Source of the DNA: an uncultured Reyranella sp.
GTDB taxonomy: Bacteria; Pseudomonadota; Alphaproteobacteria; Reyranellales; Reyranellaceae
Assembly (NCBI RefSeq): GCF_945957355.1
Contig: NZ_CAMFKM010000006.1
Coordinates: 1-64,000, forward strand
DNA: 64,000 nt
Direction of reading: 5' to 3'
This document shows, one piece after another, positions 43,726 through 52,484 of the stretch. How positions within the stretch are numbered: position 1 is the stretch's first letter; each line of letters begins with the position of its first letter. The notes below the pieces were generated by a model. It was not told where the DNA came from. It made no database searches and was given only the letters and a program-made list of their open reading frames with translations. A program made the translations under genes and the position numbers.

Positions 43726-44921
43726 TTGCCCGCAGGAAAATTCCCCCCCAACGTGCGCGGAATGGCTATGGTTGCCGTCGCACCGGACAATATCTGGAAG
43801 AACTTCGCGGCATCCGCTAAAGGCGCAGGCGAGACGTACAGTATGTCACCTGGCCTTATCGGAAAGGCATTCATGGCAAAGAAGGATTGCGGATCCTTGA
43901 GGTTCAGCTGATAGACTATTGGCACCGTTTCTCGATCCTCAGCTAGAAGCTGGATGCCATAGCGGCGCGCCAACTCGACTGACTCGCGACGAAAAAGAAA
44001 GACTCCCTTTGCGTCGGCGCGGGAGGACTCAAGGCCGATGGTCTGGCCGAGGGCGTCGGTCATGCTGAGTGTCGAAGTGCGGAAAATCTGTTCGCCGGGT
44101 GCCTGGACGGCACCGAGCGCCACGAATTTCAGCGGCTTGCGGGACAGAAATATCGCGTCGCCGGCTGACACGAGCACATTGAAAATCTCTGGCCGATCCA
44201 CCAGTTCTTGCATCCGAAGGGACATGATCGAGTGTCCGCGCGTCAATCGCAATGAAGTCTCATACGCCGGGTATTTCGTTCCCCCAGCGAGAGCAAGCAT
44301 ATCGAGGATGCGTTGATTGGCTCTTTCGACCGGATACGGCCCGGGCTTGTTGACATCACCTTGAACAGACGCCGCATTGCTGACGTTTTGGGCAACCATT
44401 ACGGTCACCTGCGGATCAAGGGCCTTGCTGGCAAGACGACTGGCAATCTCCTTCTCGACGTCAGACAACTGTTTGCCGCGAGCTGAAAAACGGCCTGCGT
44501 ACGGCAAGGCGATCGTGCCATCGGGCTCGACGCGGACCGTGACATCTGCCCCCTTTCTGTCGGTGCCGAATAGACTCGTATCGCTAGCCTCCCAAATGGT
44601 CACGCGCAGGACATCGCCGACGCCCGCACGGCCAAAGGTCCCCGGCTGCTGAAAGGCGGGAGGGACGCTGGGCAAAACAGGATGGTAAAACTCCTCGGCA
44701 TCCCGGGCGATCCTCGCGTCGACGGTCACCAGCGCGAAACGCATGACGGCTGCAGGATCACCTTGCCGGCGTTCGGAAGCGTGCGCTAGCATTCCATTAG
44801 CGCTGGGTCCATCGCTGGGAAGCAAGTCGCAAGCCCCCAACGCCAAACAAAACGCCGCCGCGCAACCTGGGATAAGAACCCATCGAAATGGCCCGACAGT
44901 TTGCGTGATCATTGAGTGCAC
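43722..44921 (-). CDS. polysaccharide export (OPX) lipoprotein, Wza/KpsD type
   Basis: About 400 residues. A lipoprotein signal (GCAAAFCLALGAC, cleavage before Cys) begins the mature chain. The Poly_export domain follows (GVGDVLRVTIWEASD, VEPDGTIALPYAGRFSARGK, MVAQNVSNAASVQGDVNKPG), then SLBB-like repeats (LDMLALAGGTKYPAYET, FVALGAVQAPGEQIF) and the C-terminal IRPGDILYVSPAP. It forms the outer-membrane outlet for the exported polymer. GTG at 44921 is chosen: GGAGG lies 8 bases upstream; ATG at 44912 gives only three residues less. It probably heads the operon OPX-wbpA-epimerase-GT-kpsM-kpsT-kpsE. Confidence 0.88.
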   Translation of the reverse strand: MHSMITQTVGPFRWVLIPGCAAAFCLALGACDLLPSDGPSANGMLAHASERRQGDPAAVMRFALVTVDARIARDAEEFYHPVLPSVPPAFQQPGTFGRAGVGDVLRVTIWEASDTSLFGTDRKGADVTVRVEPDGTIALPYAGRFSARGKQLSDVEKEIASRLASKALDPQVTVMVAQNVSNAASVQGDVNKPGPYPVERANQRILDMLALAGGTKYPAYETSLRLTRGHSIMSLRMQELVDRPEIFNVLVSAGDAIFLSRKPLKFVALGAVQAPGEQIFRTSTLSMTDALGQTIGLESSRADAKGVFLFRRESVELARRYGIQLLAEDRETVPIVYQLNLKDPQSFFAMNAFPIRPGDILYVSPAPLADAAKFFQILSGATATIAIPRTLGGNFPAGN

Positions 44922-45109
44922 TCGCTTGACCTCCAACACGTTCGTCACATGGCAAGCCGCCACAGCCATGGCCCGAAAGCTTACAACAAAGCTGAACATT
45001 TAGCACAAACTTGCTGCGGCAATATGTTTTTGCCGAATCCGCGCAAAATCCTCATAGACTGCGCCATTCCAGCGATTCACCAAGATGATTTTATTGGCAT
45101 AGTCACTGG

Positions 45110-45290
45110 GAGAATGGATACCGCGAGAGCGTCAACTCGAAACTCCGGGACGAGCTTCTGAACGCCGAGTTGTTCAGCACCCTCTACGAAGCGGAGGTGC
45201 TGATCGAGAGCTGGCGGCGCAACTACAATGCAGTCAGGCCGCACTCCTCGCTCGGTTGCCGTCCACCAGCGCCTGAGGCCATCTTGCCGC
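45110..45290 (+). pseudogene. IS3-family transposase C-terminal fragment
   Basis: Starting near 45110 the plus strand reads YRESVNSKLRDELLNAE, then LFSTLYEAEVLIESWRRNYN and RPHSSLGCRPPAPEA, the typical end of IS3-type OrfB just before its stop. Upstream catalytic parts are missing. It lies about 190 bases upstream of the capsule operon. Confidence 0.75.
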
Positions 45291-45404
45291 CAGCCCGTAG
45301 CCTGCCCTACGCTCCGGTTCGGTCAGCCCACGGGCTGGCCGATACTCCCGGATCCCAACTCTCGAGTTGGTATCGCTGTTGGGGGCAGGCCAGCAATGCC
45401 GGCG

Positions 45405-46322
45405 CTATCGGCCCTGTGCCGAGCGGCGCCTTTGTTCGATGGCAGAGAAGAAGGCGGCAGCCGTCTTGCGCATCCCGCTCTCACTCATGTGACAATTGTC
45501 GTATCGATCATCTTCGAGCAGCATCGAATCGGTGTCAGCGCCCAGGAACACATTCCAGTCGTCGATCAACACGAGCTGGGCGGCCGCGACGGCATTGCCT
45601 CTGTTCCAGGGCATCCGACACTTGCTCGCGATAGCAATGAACACGGGGGCCAGGACGCCGTACGCACGCAGCGTGGCAAGGAACGACCGGAACCGCTCCA
45701 CATAATCCGCCGTTGCCATTCGCGACTCATAATCGCTCTCGCCCTGATGCCAGATCATTTCCGTCACCTTGTAGCCGGAAGGCAGCGAGGCCAGCACGCT
45801 TGACAGCTTCTCGTTGAGACTGCCGCCCGTACCCCAGAGCGCGATCGGCGTCCCCGCAACGGCGAAGGGAACAATCACGACGGTGCTATATACCCCACTT
45901 GCCACCAATTGATCCGCGAGGAGGGTGAGGAAACTCGCCTTCCTCTCCTGAAGCTCCCAGAAGCGGCGACCGGCCCAGGTAGCACTTGCCGTCGAAAGCA
46001 TTGATCACCTGGGTGACTAGACTGGGCGAAACCTGTGCCCCCCCCCGTGATTTCCCGCGTTGGACTGACCGAGCGCCAACAACACGCCCAAGTCATCCGA
46101 AGGCGCCGGGCAGGCAACCTCGACCTTACCGCGGTAGGCGACTAGTCGGCCGATTTCATCATACCGGGCCGGGTGGACACCGACGGCTCTCGCCACCCGG
46201 TTGATTACCCTTCGTCCAAGAACGTAAGTTCACGGATCGTACTCGTCGCCGTAGGCACCGAACGCGACGATCGCGAGCATCGCGATTCCCGATAGGAGCC
46301 CCCGGTGCACCTGGTGGGTCAC
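45405..46322 (-). pseudogene. sialate O-acetylesterase-like (SGNH) gene with a nonsense codon and two frameshifts
   Basis: GTG at 46322 opens a signal-peptide-like start (GLLSGIAMLAIVAFGAYG), ends at TGA after DEYDP, and continues in the same frame with YVLGRRVINRVARAVG and the block I motif LALGQSNAGNHGG. At a run of nine C's (46038-46046) one base appears missing; the frame goes on as VSPSLVTQVINAFDGKCYLG. Near 45935 one base is extra, restoring the first frame: FLTLLADQLVASGVY, EMIWHQGESDYESR and DDRYDNCHMSESGM, giving the Asp-His of the SGNH hydrolase. Intact, it would be an exported esterase removing acetyl groups from sugars. The 198-codon C-terminal half alone is open. Confidence 0.75.
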
Positions 46323-46324
46323 CC

Positions 46325-46999
46325 TCAATCCCCTCTGGCTACCCTGCGGAAGATCGGTTCGAACACCGGCATCACTCGGCGCGCCCCGGTTTGGGTCAGG
46401 TGGTTCCAATCGAAGTAGTTAGGCCGCCCGTCGGTTGCGAATTCGCAAACCGAACTCGGGCAGATCAGCGGCTCGGGAGTGATGGTCGAGACTTGTCCGG
46501 GATGCTCTCTTACGAGGGCCGAGAGAAGCTGCCGGTATTCCGCCATGCTCGCGCTGTGCTTTTCGACCGGGAGTCCGGTATATGAAATCGATCCGTCCTT
46601 CATCGCGCGTAACGCGCGTTCGGTGGGATCGAAATGCTCGGCAGTCGGGACATTCTCCATGATCGTGAGGTGAAAGTCGGCGGCGAGGACGGTGCGGACG
46701 TTCTGCCGGAATAGCACCACATCCTCCCTATCAATCCTGAATAACCTAATGGAAAGGACTTCAACCACGTTCTTCCACTTTGCCTCATGGAGGATCGAAT
46801 CGAACGTTTGGACGCTGCACCAATCGCCAGGCCCGAAGTGCCCCAACGAACACTGCTTGGTAGAGTAATATACGGGAACGCTGAATGTCCGTCCCAGGTC
46901 GGCCAGGACGTCCGTCAATTGGTCGGCATGCGAGTCTCCCAAGACGAGGATTGCCGGCTTGCCCGAGAAATCATCGGTGATGGCACAGAGTGCCGACAA
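46325..46999 (-). CDS. SGNH-domain protein, probably the cut C-terminus of an acyltransferase-3
   Basis: 224 residues of an SGNH acyltransferase-type domain: ILVLGDSHADQLTDVLADLG (Ser block), TIMENVPTAEHFDPTERALR, and the catalytic DWNHLTQTGARRVMPVFEPI. In OafA-like sugar O-acetyltransferases this domain follows ten membrane helices; here they are absent. A helix-10-like end of such a protein lies next door on the opposite strand (47039-47194), which suggests a broken and inverted gene. The open frame begins at ATG 46999. Stop and the esterase start at 46322 are 3 bases apart. Confidence 0.6.
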   Translation of the reverse strand: MSALCAITDDFSGKPAILVLGDSHADQLTDVLADLGRTFSVPVYYSTKQCSLGHFGPGDWCSVQTFDSILHEAKWKNVVEVLSIRLFRIDREDVVLFRQNVRTVLAADFHLTIMENVPTAEHFDPTERALRAMKDGSISYTGLPVEKHSASMAEYRQLLSALVREHPGQVSTITPEPLICPSSVCEFATDGRPNYFDWNHLTQTGARRVMPVFEPIFRRVARGD

Positions 47000-47038
47000 C
47001 GGATGCAGAACCTGCCATAGGATAACCTAGGGAGGCGT

Positions 47039-47194
47039 TTCGGTGACTGGCCGCTCTACGACCTCGCCTTGATCGCCGTTGCGCTGATCATTTCGATAGT
47101 GTTCGCCGTTTACTTTGCCCGCTTCATCGAGAGACCGGCAATCCAGCTATCGCGCAAAATAAAGCTCCCCCGATCCGTGCCTCAGCTAGCCTAA
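47039..47194 (+). pseudogene. C-terminal membrane end of an acyltransferase-3 family protein
   Basis: The plus strand reads FGDWPLYDLALIAVALIISI, then VFAVYFARFIERPAIQLSRK and ends LPRSVPQLA before TAA at 47192. A last membrane helix followed by R-F-I-E-R-P is the usual end of acyltransferase-3 (OafA-type) membrane domains. Nothing upstream continues it. Confidence 0.55.
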
Positions 47195-47195
47195 A

Positions 47196-47390
47196 TTAGT
47201 CTAGTTCTTCACCGGCAGCCTTGAGGCAAACCGAGTGCGGCGGTCTCCCTTCCGGCACCAGCCGCCCCTTCGCTTCGGCCTGGCGGATGGCGGCATCAAT
47301 AGCGGCATCGTCAAGTTTCAGCGGTCGCGCCATCTCGTCGGCCATCACCCAGCGCATGTACCGGCCATTGGTCGCGCGCCCGGAAGCATC
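47196..47390 (-). pseudogene. fragment of an unidentified protein
   Basis: The minus strand gives a protein-like C-terminus of about 60 residues (MADEMARPLKLDDAAIDAAI, RQAEAKGRLVPEGRPPHSVC) ending GEELD. No family is recognised. Codons upstream of about 47390 change to another gene's debris on the plus strand. It is probably a plasmid- or island-derived remnant. Confidence 0.3.
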
Positions 47391-47398
47391 GTTGGGAA

Positions 47399-48172
47399 GG
47401 CTGACCCGCCTTGACCAGGTGCTGGCCGAACTCGAAGCTCTGGGTGACGCTCGCCTCAGCGAAGAATTCGCCGCCCCGGCAGCGGCGGTTGCCGCCGAGG
47501 CGTCGGCTGGCCAACGCCGGTTGCTGACAGACAGCCTGATTTGGAACGCTGGGGCGGCAACCCGGCGGCTGCGGACCATCGCGGCTACTCACTGCGGCTT
47601 AGGGAGTCTCTTGGCGCCCTGGCGACCTACACCACAGGCGACGCCTTGTCGGTCGCCACGGCCATAAAACAGGCCCTGGGGCGCCCCGGCGAGGCCCCAC
47701 CCGAGGAGCTGTCGGGCATGCCGAGGCCGCCCAGGAGGCGGCACAGAAGCAGCTGGCCGCGGCACCCCGCCGTCAGGCAATCCTGGGCGGGCTGGCCTCG
47801 CTGGGCTATGAGGTGTGCGAAACCATGGCCACCGCCTGGGCCCGCGAGGGGCGTTTGGTCGTGCGCAAGCCCGGCAGCCCAGACTACGGGGTCGAGCTTG
47901 CCGCACCGGCTGACGTGGCCCGCCTGCAGGTAAGGCTGGTAGGCGCCCAGACACCCGCCGAGCCGCGCAGTACGGCCCGCGATCGGGATCAGGAAGCGGC
48001 ATGGTGCTCAGATTTCGGGGAGCTTCAGAAGGCGGTCGCCCAGGCCGGGGGTGGCGTCGAGATCGAACGGGCCCTTGGGGTGGGTGCCCAGGCCGTCAAG
48101 ACGGTGGCCTTCGAGGGTATGGTCGGCGACACCAATGCAGACGTCGCTCGACCGCTCGAACGACGGCTCTAG
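47399..48172 (+). pseudogene. frameshifted coiled-coil protein of unknown function
   Basis: In three successive plus-strand frames the segment reads LDQVLAELEALGDARLSEEF, then AEAAQEAAQKQLAAAPRRQA, then LGYEVCETMATAWAREGRLV, GSPDYGVELAAPADVARLQV and GGGVEIERALGVGAQAVKTV. Proteins with this mix of a helical N-terminus and a conserved 'LGYEV.E.MATAW..EGR' end occur as hypothetical proteins near mobile DNA in alphaproteobacteria (my recollection, not searched). At least two frame changes; not functional as it stands. Confidence 0.45.
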
Positions 48173-48878
48173 GGTTTCCGAGGCAGCCCCAGTCAATGCC
48201 AGCGCTGCTGGCACCTTGTGGCATTAGTGGTCATACGCCACGAGTCAATCGAACCTCCTGTGCTCGGTCGAACTGTCAGCGAGATAGCAACACGCTTTGC
48301 TCGCCGGGTTGTCATCACCTGTGAACAGAACAGTCGTCGGCGACCCATCCGGAATTGTGCCGAACGAGCTGAGAACATCGGGCTACTGTGTAGAACGAAG
48401 ATCGGTGTTCGGCTGACGACTCCTTGCGCTGCAGGGCCAATTCGCCCTCTTCGTTCTCCGGTGACTGAATTTGACAATGCCAGAGCGCATGCCATCGCGA
48501 CGTGCATGCTTGCGACAGAGAGATCGATGTGCCTAGCGCATTTGAGCTCCTCGGTCGCCTCTATCCCCAGCAGAAAACGCGAGACGTGAGTGACCTGATT
48601 GGAAGACATCCCACACGGAGCTAGAGCCGCTAAAAGAGGAACGAGAAACTCGGCCCGGGCCTCCTCTCATGACTGATCATGATTAATGCTACGAGACACC
48701 CCCTTAATCATTGGAGCCGCGCGACGCGTTAGCGTTGTTGCAACTCCAGGCAGACCGCTGGGCATTCAAGCGACGGGTGATAGGCCTCTCAAGAGCGACG
48801 TTGCTGATTTGAGAGTTGAGCTAGTGCCGCCCAGGCACTTGAGATTACAGTGAAGAAGTCTACTAGAAAGCTGCGCCA
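48173..48878. other. intergenic, no supported gene
   Basis: About 700 bases of mixed composition between two pseudogenes. Open frames on both strands at 48193-48609 are antisense to each other and have no motifs or ribosome-binding sites. No tRNA, repeat array or strong hairpin was seen. Confidence 0.4.
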
Positions 48879-49682
48879 ATGACCCAGACCGCACTGCCTA
48901 TTAGACAAATGGTTGCAGAGGCAGTTCAGCAGCTCGGTGGGGAGTGCACCTACCCGGCCATTAAAGCGAAGGTGCGATCGACTTACGGTAGCGATATCAA
49001 CGACAGTTCATTGACCTGCAGTATCATCGCTGGCTCCGTGAACCATCCCTCGCGCATTCACTACGGTGAGAACAAGAGGCCACGCATTGCCGACACCTAA
49101 TACGATTTTCTGTTCAATACTGGTCGAGGCAAGGTCGTATGGTTTGATCCTCAAAAGCATGGCGTATAGGAGATCGCCAAAACGGCAGACGGCGACCTCA
49201 CCGTGCGGCTGGCTGAGGGAGTTGGCGAAAACTCTGCGCCCCTTCCTGAGGGTATCGAGCCTGCCGACGAGACATACGGCATGTTCGCCTTGGAAGCGCA
49301 TCTGCGCGATTACCTGGCCAGGAACCTACCGAAGCTACCCGAGCTAAATGCGGCACTCACCCTCTATCGGGCTTCGGATCGCGACGGCGTTGAGTTCCAG
49401 ACCGACGTCGGCCCCATCGACATTCTGTCAACGTGCGCTGCGGGCGACTTCTATGTCTTCGAGCTGAAGCTTGGCCGCGGACCTGACGCCGCCCTCGGTC
49501 AAATCCTACGCTACATGGGCTGGGTCAAAGAGCACCTGGCGCCAAATGCGAATGTGTATGGCGTGATCGTCGCCTCAGACATCGGGCAGAAGTTGCGTTA
49601 TGCGGCCACTCAGGTGCCCAATGTGCGCCTCATGGAGTACGATCTAAAGGTGGATTTGCGGCCCGTCGCATTGAAGCGATAG
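48879..49682 (+). pseudogene. NucS-like nuclease-domain gene with two in-frame nonsense codons
   Basis: ATG at 48879 starts MTQTALPIRQMVAEAVQQLG, a small winged-helix-like N-terminus (YPAIKAKVRSTYGSDINDSS). The frame is interrupted by TAA at 49098 (after RIADT) and TAG at about 49167 (in KHGV-stop-EIAKT), then runs cleanly to 49682. The C-terminal half matches the NucS/DUF91-type PD-(D/E)XK fold: DVGPIDILSTCAAGDFYVFE with LKLGRG, giving D and E-x-K, then GQILRYMGWVKEHL. Each stop is one transition from a sensible codon (CAA, TGG). No frameshift is needed. A 159-codon C-terminal frame from 49203 may still be translated. Confidence 0.75.
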
Positions 49683-49779
49683 CCAGCCAATTGGCACCAA
49701 TTCGGCAGAACCGGCGACCTGGAGCGTTTCTTGTCAACGCCACCGGTGCCGCCTACCGGCACTTACTGCTTTACTGTCA

Positions 49780-50595
49780 TCACGCGAACCGATCACTGCC
49801 CGACGTAGCGTCCTCAGGCGACTCAAGATCTTCATCGCGTCTGATGATACGCGCCGCGCTTGTCATGTAGTCATCTATCTGCGCCTCGATGAGGCTCAAG
49901 TCCAGAATACCGGTCAACACAAATTCTATGTAACGCCGTTCGGAACCTACGCGTGTCGTGCCATTGGCTGATGCATTCTCTCGGCTACCTCGAAACGACT
50001 GGCCGGTTGCAATAACCCACGCCCGCGCCAGCTCTACGATTAGGGTATGCAATGCCGGATCGTCCGGCCTTCGGCCGCCGCCGCGATGATGATCGACTCG
50101 AGCGAGCGCATACTGCGCATCTTCCACTATCTCCGACAAAAGCTGTGGCAATGCCCGCTTCACCCATGACCTGGCTGCATCCCGATCGCTTCGCGATGGC
50201 GACTTGCCCGCAACCCGCTCCGCCCTTCGAATTGCCATCCGCTTGATCGTCTCGGAATCAGCCGCGTCTATCACCCTCAATAACGCGCGTCCCGCCTTTA
50301 TGACGCGCTTGGCCTGCTCTGCCTGAACACTGGGAACCGGGACGCTCGAAAGCAAGGGCACCTTCGACGCTGATTGCTCATATCTATCAATGACCACCTG
50401 GATTTGCTGCAGTGCATGAGTTCGGCACGCTAAGCTAGCCTTTCCCTTTCGAGCGCCTACGTCGAGCAGCCTCATAAGCTTCTGGCGGTGCTCGTTATCC
50501 ATTGAAGTTGGAATGTAGCCTTCGGGACTACGTCCAGTCATCGTCAATGCGCGACGATATCCGCGCTTCTTCTTTGCTTTGGGCTTCATGGTCAT
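49780..50595 (-). CDS. hypothetical protein of the accessory region
   Basis: 271 residues, not recognised. The start is very basic (MKPKAKKKRGYRRALTMTGR). The middle is helical and rich in Arg and Ala (AKRVIKAGRALLRVIDAADS, IRRAERVAGKSPSRSDRDAA), the end acidic (RRDEDLESPEDATSGSD). No membrane segment. The basic N-terminus would fit nucleic-acid binding, but this is only inference. It is divergent from the HTH/Rep pair, about 170 bases away. Confidence 0.5.
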   Translation of the reverse strand: MTMKPKAKKKRGYRRALTMTGRSPEGYIPTSMDNEHRQKLMRLLDVGARKGKASLACRTHALQQIQVVIDRYEQSASKVPLLSSVPVPSVQAEQAKRVIKAGRALLRVIDAADSETIKRMAIRRAERVAGKSPSRSDRDAARSWVKRALPQLLSEIVEDAQYALARVDHHRGGGRRPDDPALHTLIVELARAWVIATGQSFRGSRENASANGTTRVGSERRYIEFVLTGILDLSLIEAQIDDYMTSAARIIRRDEDLESPEDATSGSDRFA

Positions 50596-50763
50596 GAAGG
50601 AAGCCTAATTGGCACTCCAGCTCATTTCTAGCGGCAGAGCACGAATTTGCTCGTACCCGAATTTGCGACTTCAGCGGTGAATTAGTGGACGAAGCAGACA
50701 TGGGCCAATTGGCCCGCATTGGCTATTGCCGTCACTCCGAGCAAACAACACCGAGGTTTCAAA

Positions 50764-51096
50764 GTGAGCAATAGCCCCTTCCTTGCCCGCCGAGGGATCA
50801 AGGCCAACGCGGAAATGATTAGGGACCTCCGCGCCACGTGCGCCGCCCTGGCTGTGCGAGTCGACAAGCTTGAGACAGCGCCTGCGCCCGCAATACCGAG
50901 CACGGCGCGGCTGACCGTTTTGACTATCGACGATTTTTGCAAGCGTAATGCACTTAGCCGTCGAACATTCTTCAACCTCCAGGCTGCGGGCCAAGGCCCG
51001 GCGATCATGAAGGTCGGCGGGAATGTGCGAATCACATACAAGTCCGAGAGGGCGTGGCGTCGCCGCATGGAGATCGCCGCGCCACTTGAACAGTGA
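50764..51096 (+). CDS. small helix-turn-helix (AlpA/excisionase-like) protein
   Basis: About 110 residues. The C-terminal half (LTIDDFCKRNALSRRTFFNL, then GNVRITYKSERAWRRRME) is a MerR/excisionase-type winged helix as in AlpA and phage Xis proteins. The N-terminal part carries a short coiled coil (MIRDLRATCAALAVRVDKLE). GTG at 50764 is chosen: GAGG lies 7 bases upstream; the frame also opens at a TTG 15 codons earlier. It overlaps the next gene by 4 bases, so it probably regulates or assists that protein. Confidence 0.65.
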   Translation: MSNSPFLARRGIKANAEMIRDLRATCAALAVRVDKLETAPAPAIPSTARLTVLTIDDFCKRNALSRRTFFNLQAAGQGPAIMKVGGNVRITYKSERAWRRRMEIAAPLEQ

Positions 51097-52028
51097 CGAT
51101 GAGCCCCCCAAAAGCTCGGCCTGCCGTCCCAATAGCTGAAGCGACGCGAGCGCATCGCACTTTGTCGCTAGGGCGGTTGCGTCGGTGTTTGCAAAACGGT
51201 GTTCCACTACCAAAGGAGCTGTTCGCAGACACCGATCTAGCCGGACTACAAAAGAATGCTTACCGGTATCGTGATCGCAAGTACGAACGGGCCGCGCTTC
51301 GTGCGCTAACTTGCGTGAAAGCTACGGCGGAGGAGCATGAGCTCGCCTTACGCGTCTGCAACTGCGAATCCGGGAACCGCTGTGGCCGCCTGGTCTGCTT
51401 CATTTGCAATCAGAAATATTGGCGGCGGCGGCGCAGCCTCCTGAAGCGGTTCGAGGAAGTCGATCCATCTACTCTGTCCTGGTGCACCGTCGTTATCGGT
51501 GTGAGTCAAATTGGATATCCAATACTTGAAGGCATGATCGGCCGCTTTAAGGCGGAGTTCTCAAAGACTATATCGCGCTATCCAGAAGCGCAGTGGTCCG
51601 GGCGGATCGAGATTGATTATGTCGATGGGACGATCGAGCACGTTAAGCCCGAAAAGGCGACAACGCTCGCAGCCCTAGGGCAGATACCCTGCGAGATCGC
51701 GAGTCTTGTTCCTCATGTGCATTTGGTTGTACACCATCCTGGTGTACGCCGCGAAACCATAGCATTTCATCTGAAGCGCGCGTTCGTCGCCGTGCGCCAA
51801 GTGCAGGTTCGTGCATTTCGGACAACGCGAGCGAGGCTAGCGTCGCTTGATGCTCTTGCCCGCTATCCCTTGAAGCCCCCATTGCTGCTCCCCGCCGTCC
51901 CCAAGGATGTCCGCAAGTGCACCGCAATGCACTTGGCTGCACTTCGGTACGTCGTCCGCATGCGTGAAGCTTTCGATCACCCCACCAGCAGAGGGCTACT
52001 GGAGTTCGACTGCATACGAGATCGATAA
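51093..52028 (+). CDS. putative replication-initiator-like protein (HUH-type)
   Basis: 311 residues. A Cys cluster (CNCESGNRCGRLVCFICNQK) is followed by a strand holding LVPHVHLVVHHPG, the H-x-H pattern of HUH endonucleases, and later LAALRYVVRMREAF, which could supply the catalytic Tyr. Plasmid and integrative-element Rep proteins have this order, usually with the zinc-binding part at the front. The assignment is by motif order only. Start codon is GTG overlapping the HTH gene stop; ATG at 51099 is an alternative. It suggests the remains of a small replicating or integrating element between 50.7 and 52.1 kb. Confidence 0.5.
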   Translation: MTMSPPKARPAVPIAEATRAHRTLSLGRLRRCLQNGVPLPKELFADTDLAGLQKNAYRYRDRKYERAALRALTCVKATAEEHELALRVCNCESGNRCGRLVCFICNQKYWRRRRSLLKRFEEVDPSTLSWCTVVIGVSQIGYPILEGMIGRFKAEFSKTISRYPEAQWSGRIEIDYVDGTIEHVKPEKATTLAALGQIPCEIASLVPHVHLVVHHPGVRRETIAFHLKRAFVAVRQVQVRAFRTTRARLASLDALARYPLKPPLLLPAVPKDVRKCTAMHLAALRYVVRMREAFDHPTSRGLLEFDCIRDR

Positions 52029-52271
52029 CAGAGAACGAGGTGCAAACTGATGCATGTGTGCATGAGAGTGCAGAATAGACCGTTAGTTTAGGTAAATTTT
52101 CACATCGTCAGCGCCACCGCCTCTACTTGCACTAACATCACGACCTCGCCACTAGTGCGGCTTCGGGTATTGGAAGCAATGGGCTAGCCCTCTTGGGCAA
52201 CCATGCGGGTGAGACCGCATACCCCATGCTGATGTGTTCTTTGTCATAATGCCTCATGAGAGGCTGCTCTT
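52029..52271. other. intergenic before the glmM hairpin
   Basis: About 240 bases after the Rep-like gene. No coding motifs. A small stem (TGCGG/CCGCA around 52212-52228) is seen but is too short to call. Confidence 0.35.
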
Positions 52272-52306
52272 GGCTGGCCGTGTCAGCTTTGCCGACACGG
52301 CCAGCC
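52272..52306. terminator. strong 13-bp perfect hairpin upstream of glmM
   Basis: GGCTGGCCGTGTC at 52272-52284 is exactly complementary to 52294-52306, with a 9-base loop. It is followed only by TCTT, so a classical T-run is missing. It may end transcription from the Rep-like gene or be a regulatory structure in the glmM leader, about 180 bases upstream of the start codon. Confidence 0.45.
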
Positions 52307-52484
52307 TCTTGGATCACCTCGGCATCACCACAAGTCGATCATCGGGCGCTTCTTGCCAGAGCACGGCGGACCGGGCCGAATCGCGGCCAGCATGTTGACA
52401 ACGCGGAGGGGTGTATTAGCGCGCATATCGTCGCCACACGGCAGGCTCTCGCGGTCTTCGAGGCAATGTGGTAAAATTATAGTC

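Noticed and set aside
48193..48609. Overlapping open frames on both strands
   Set aside because: Neither has motifs, a ribosome-binding site or a neighbour in register; left as intergenic.
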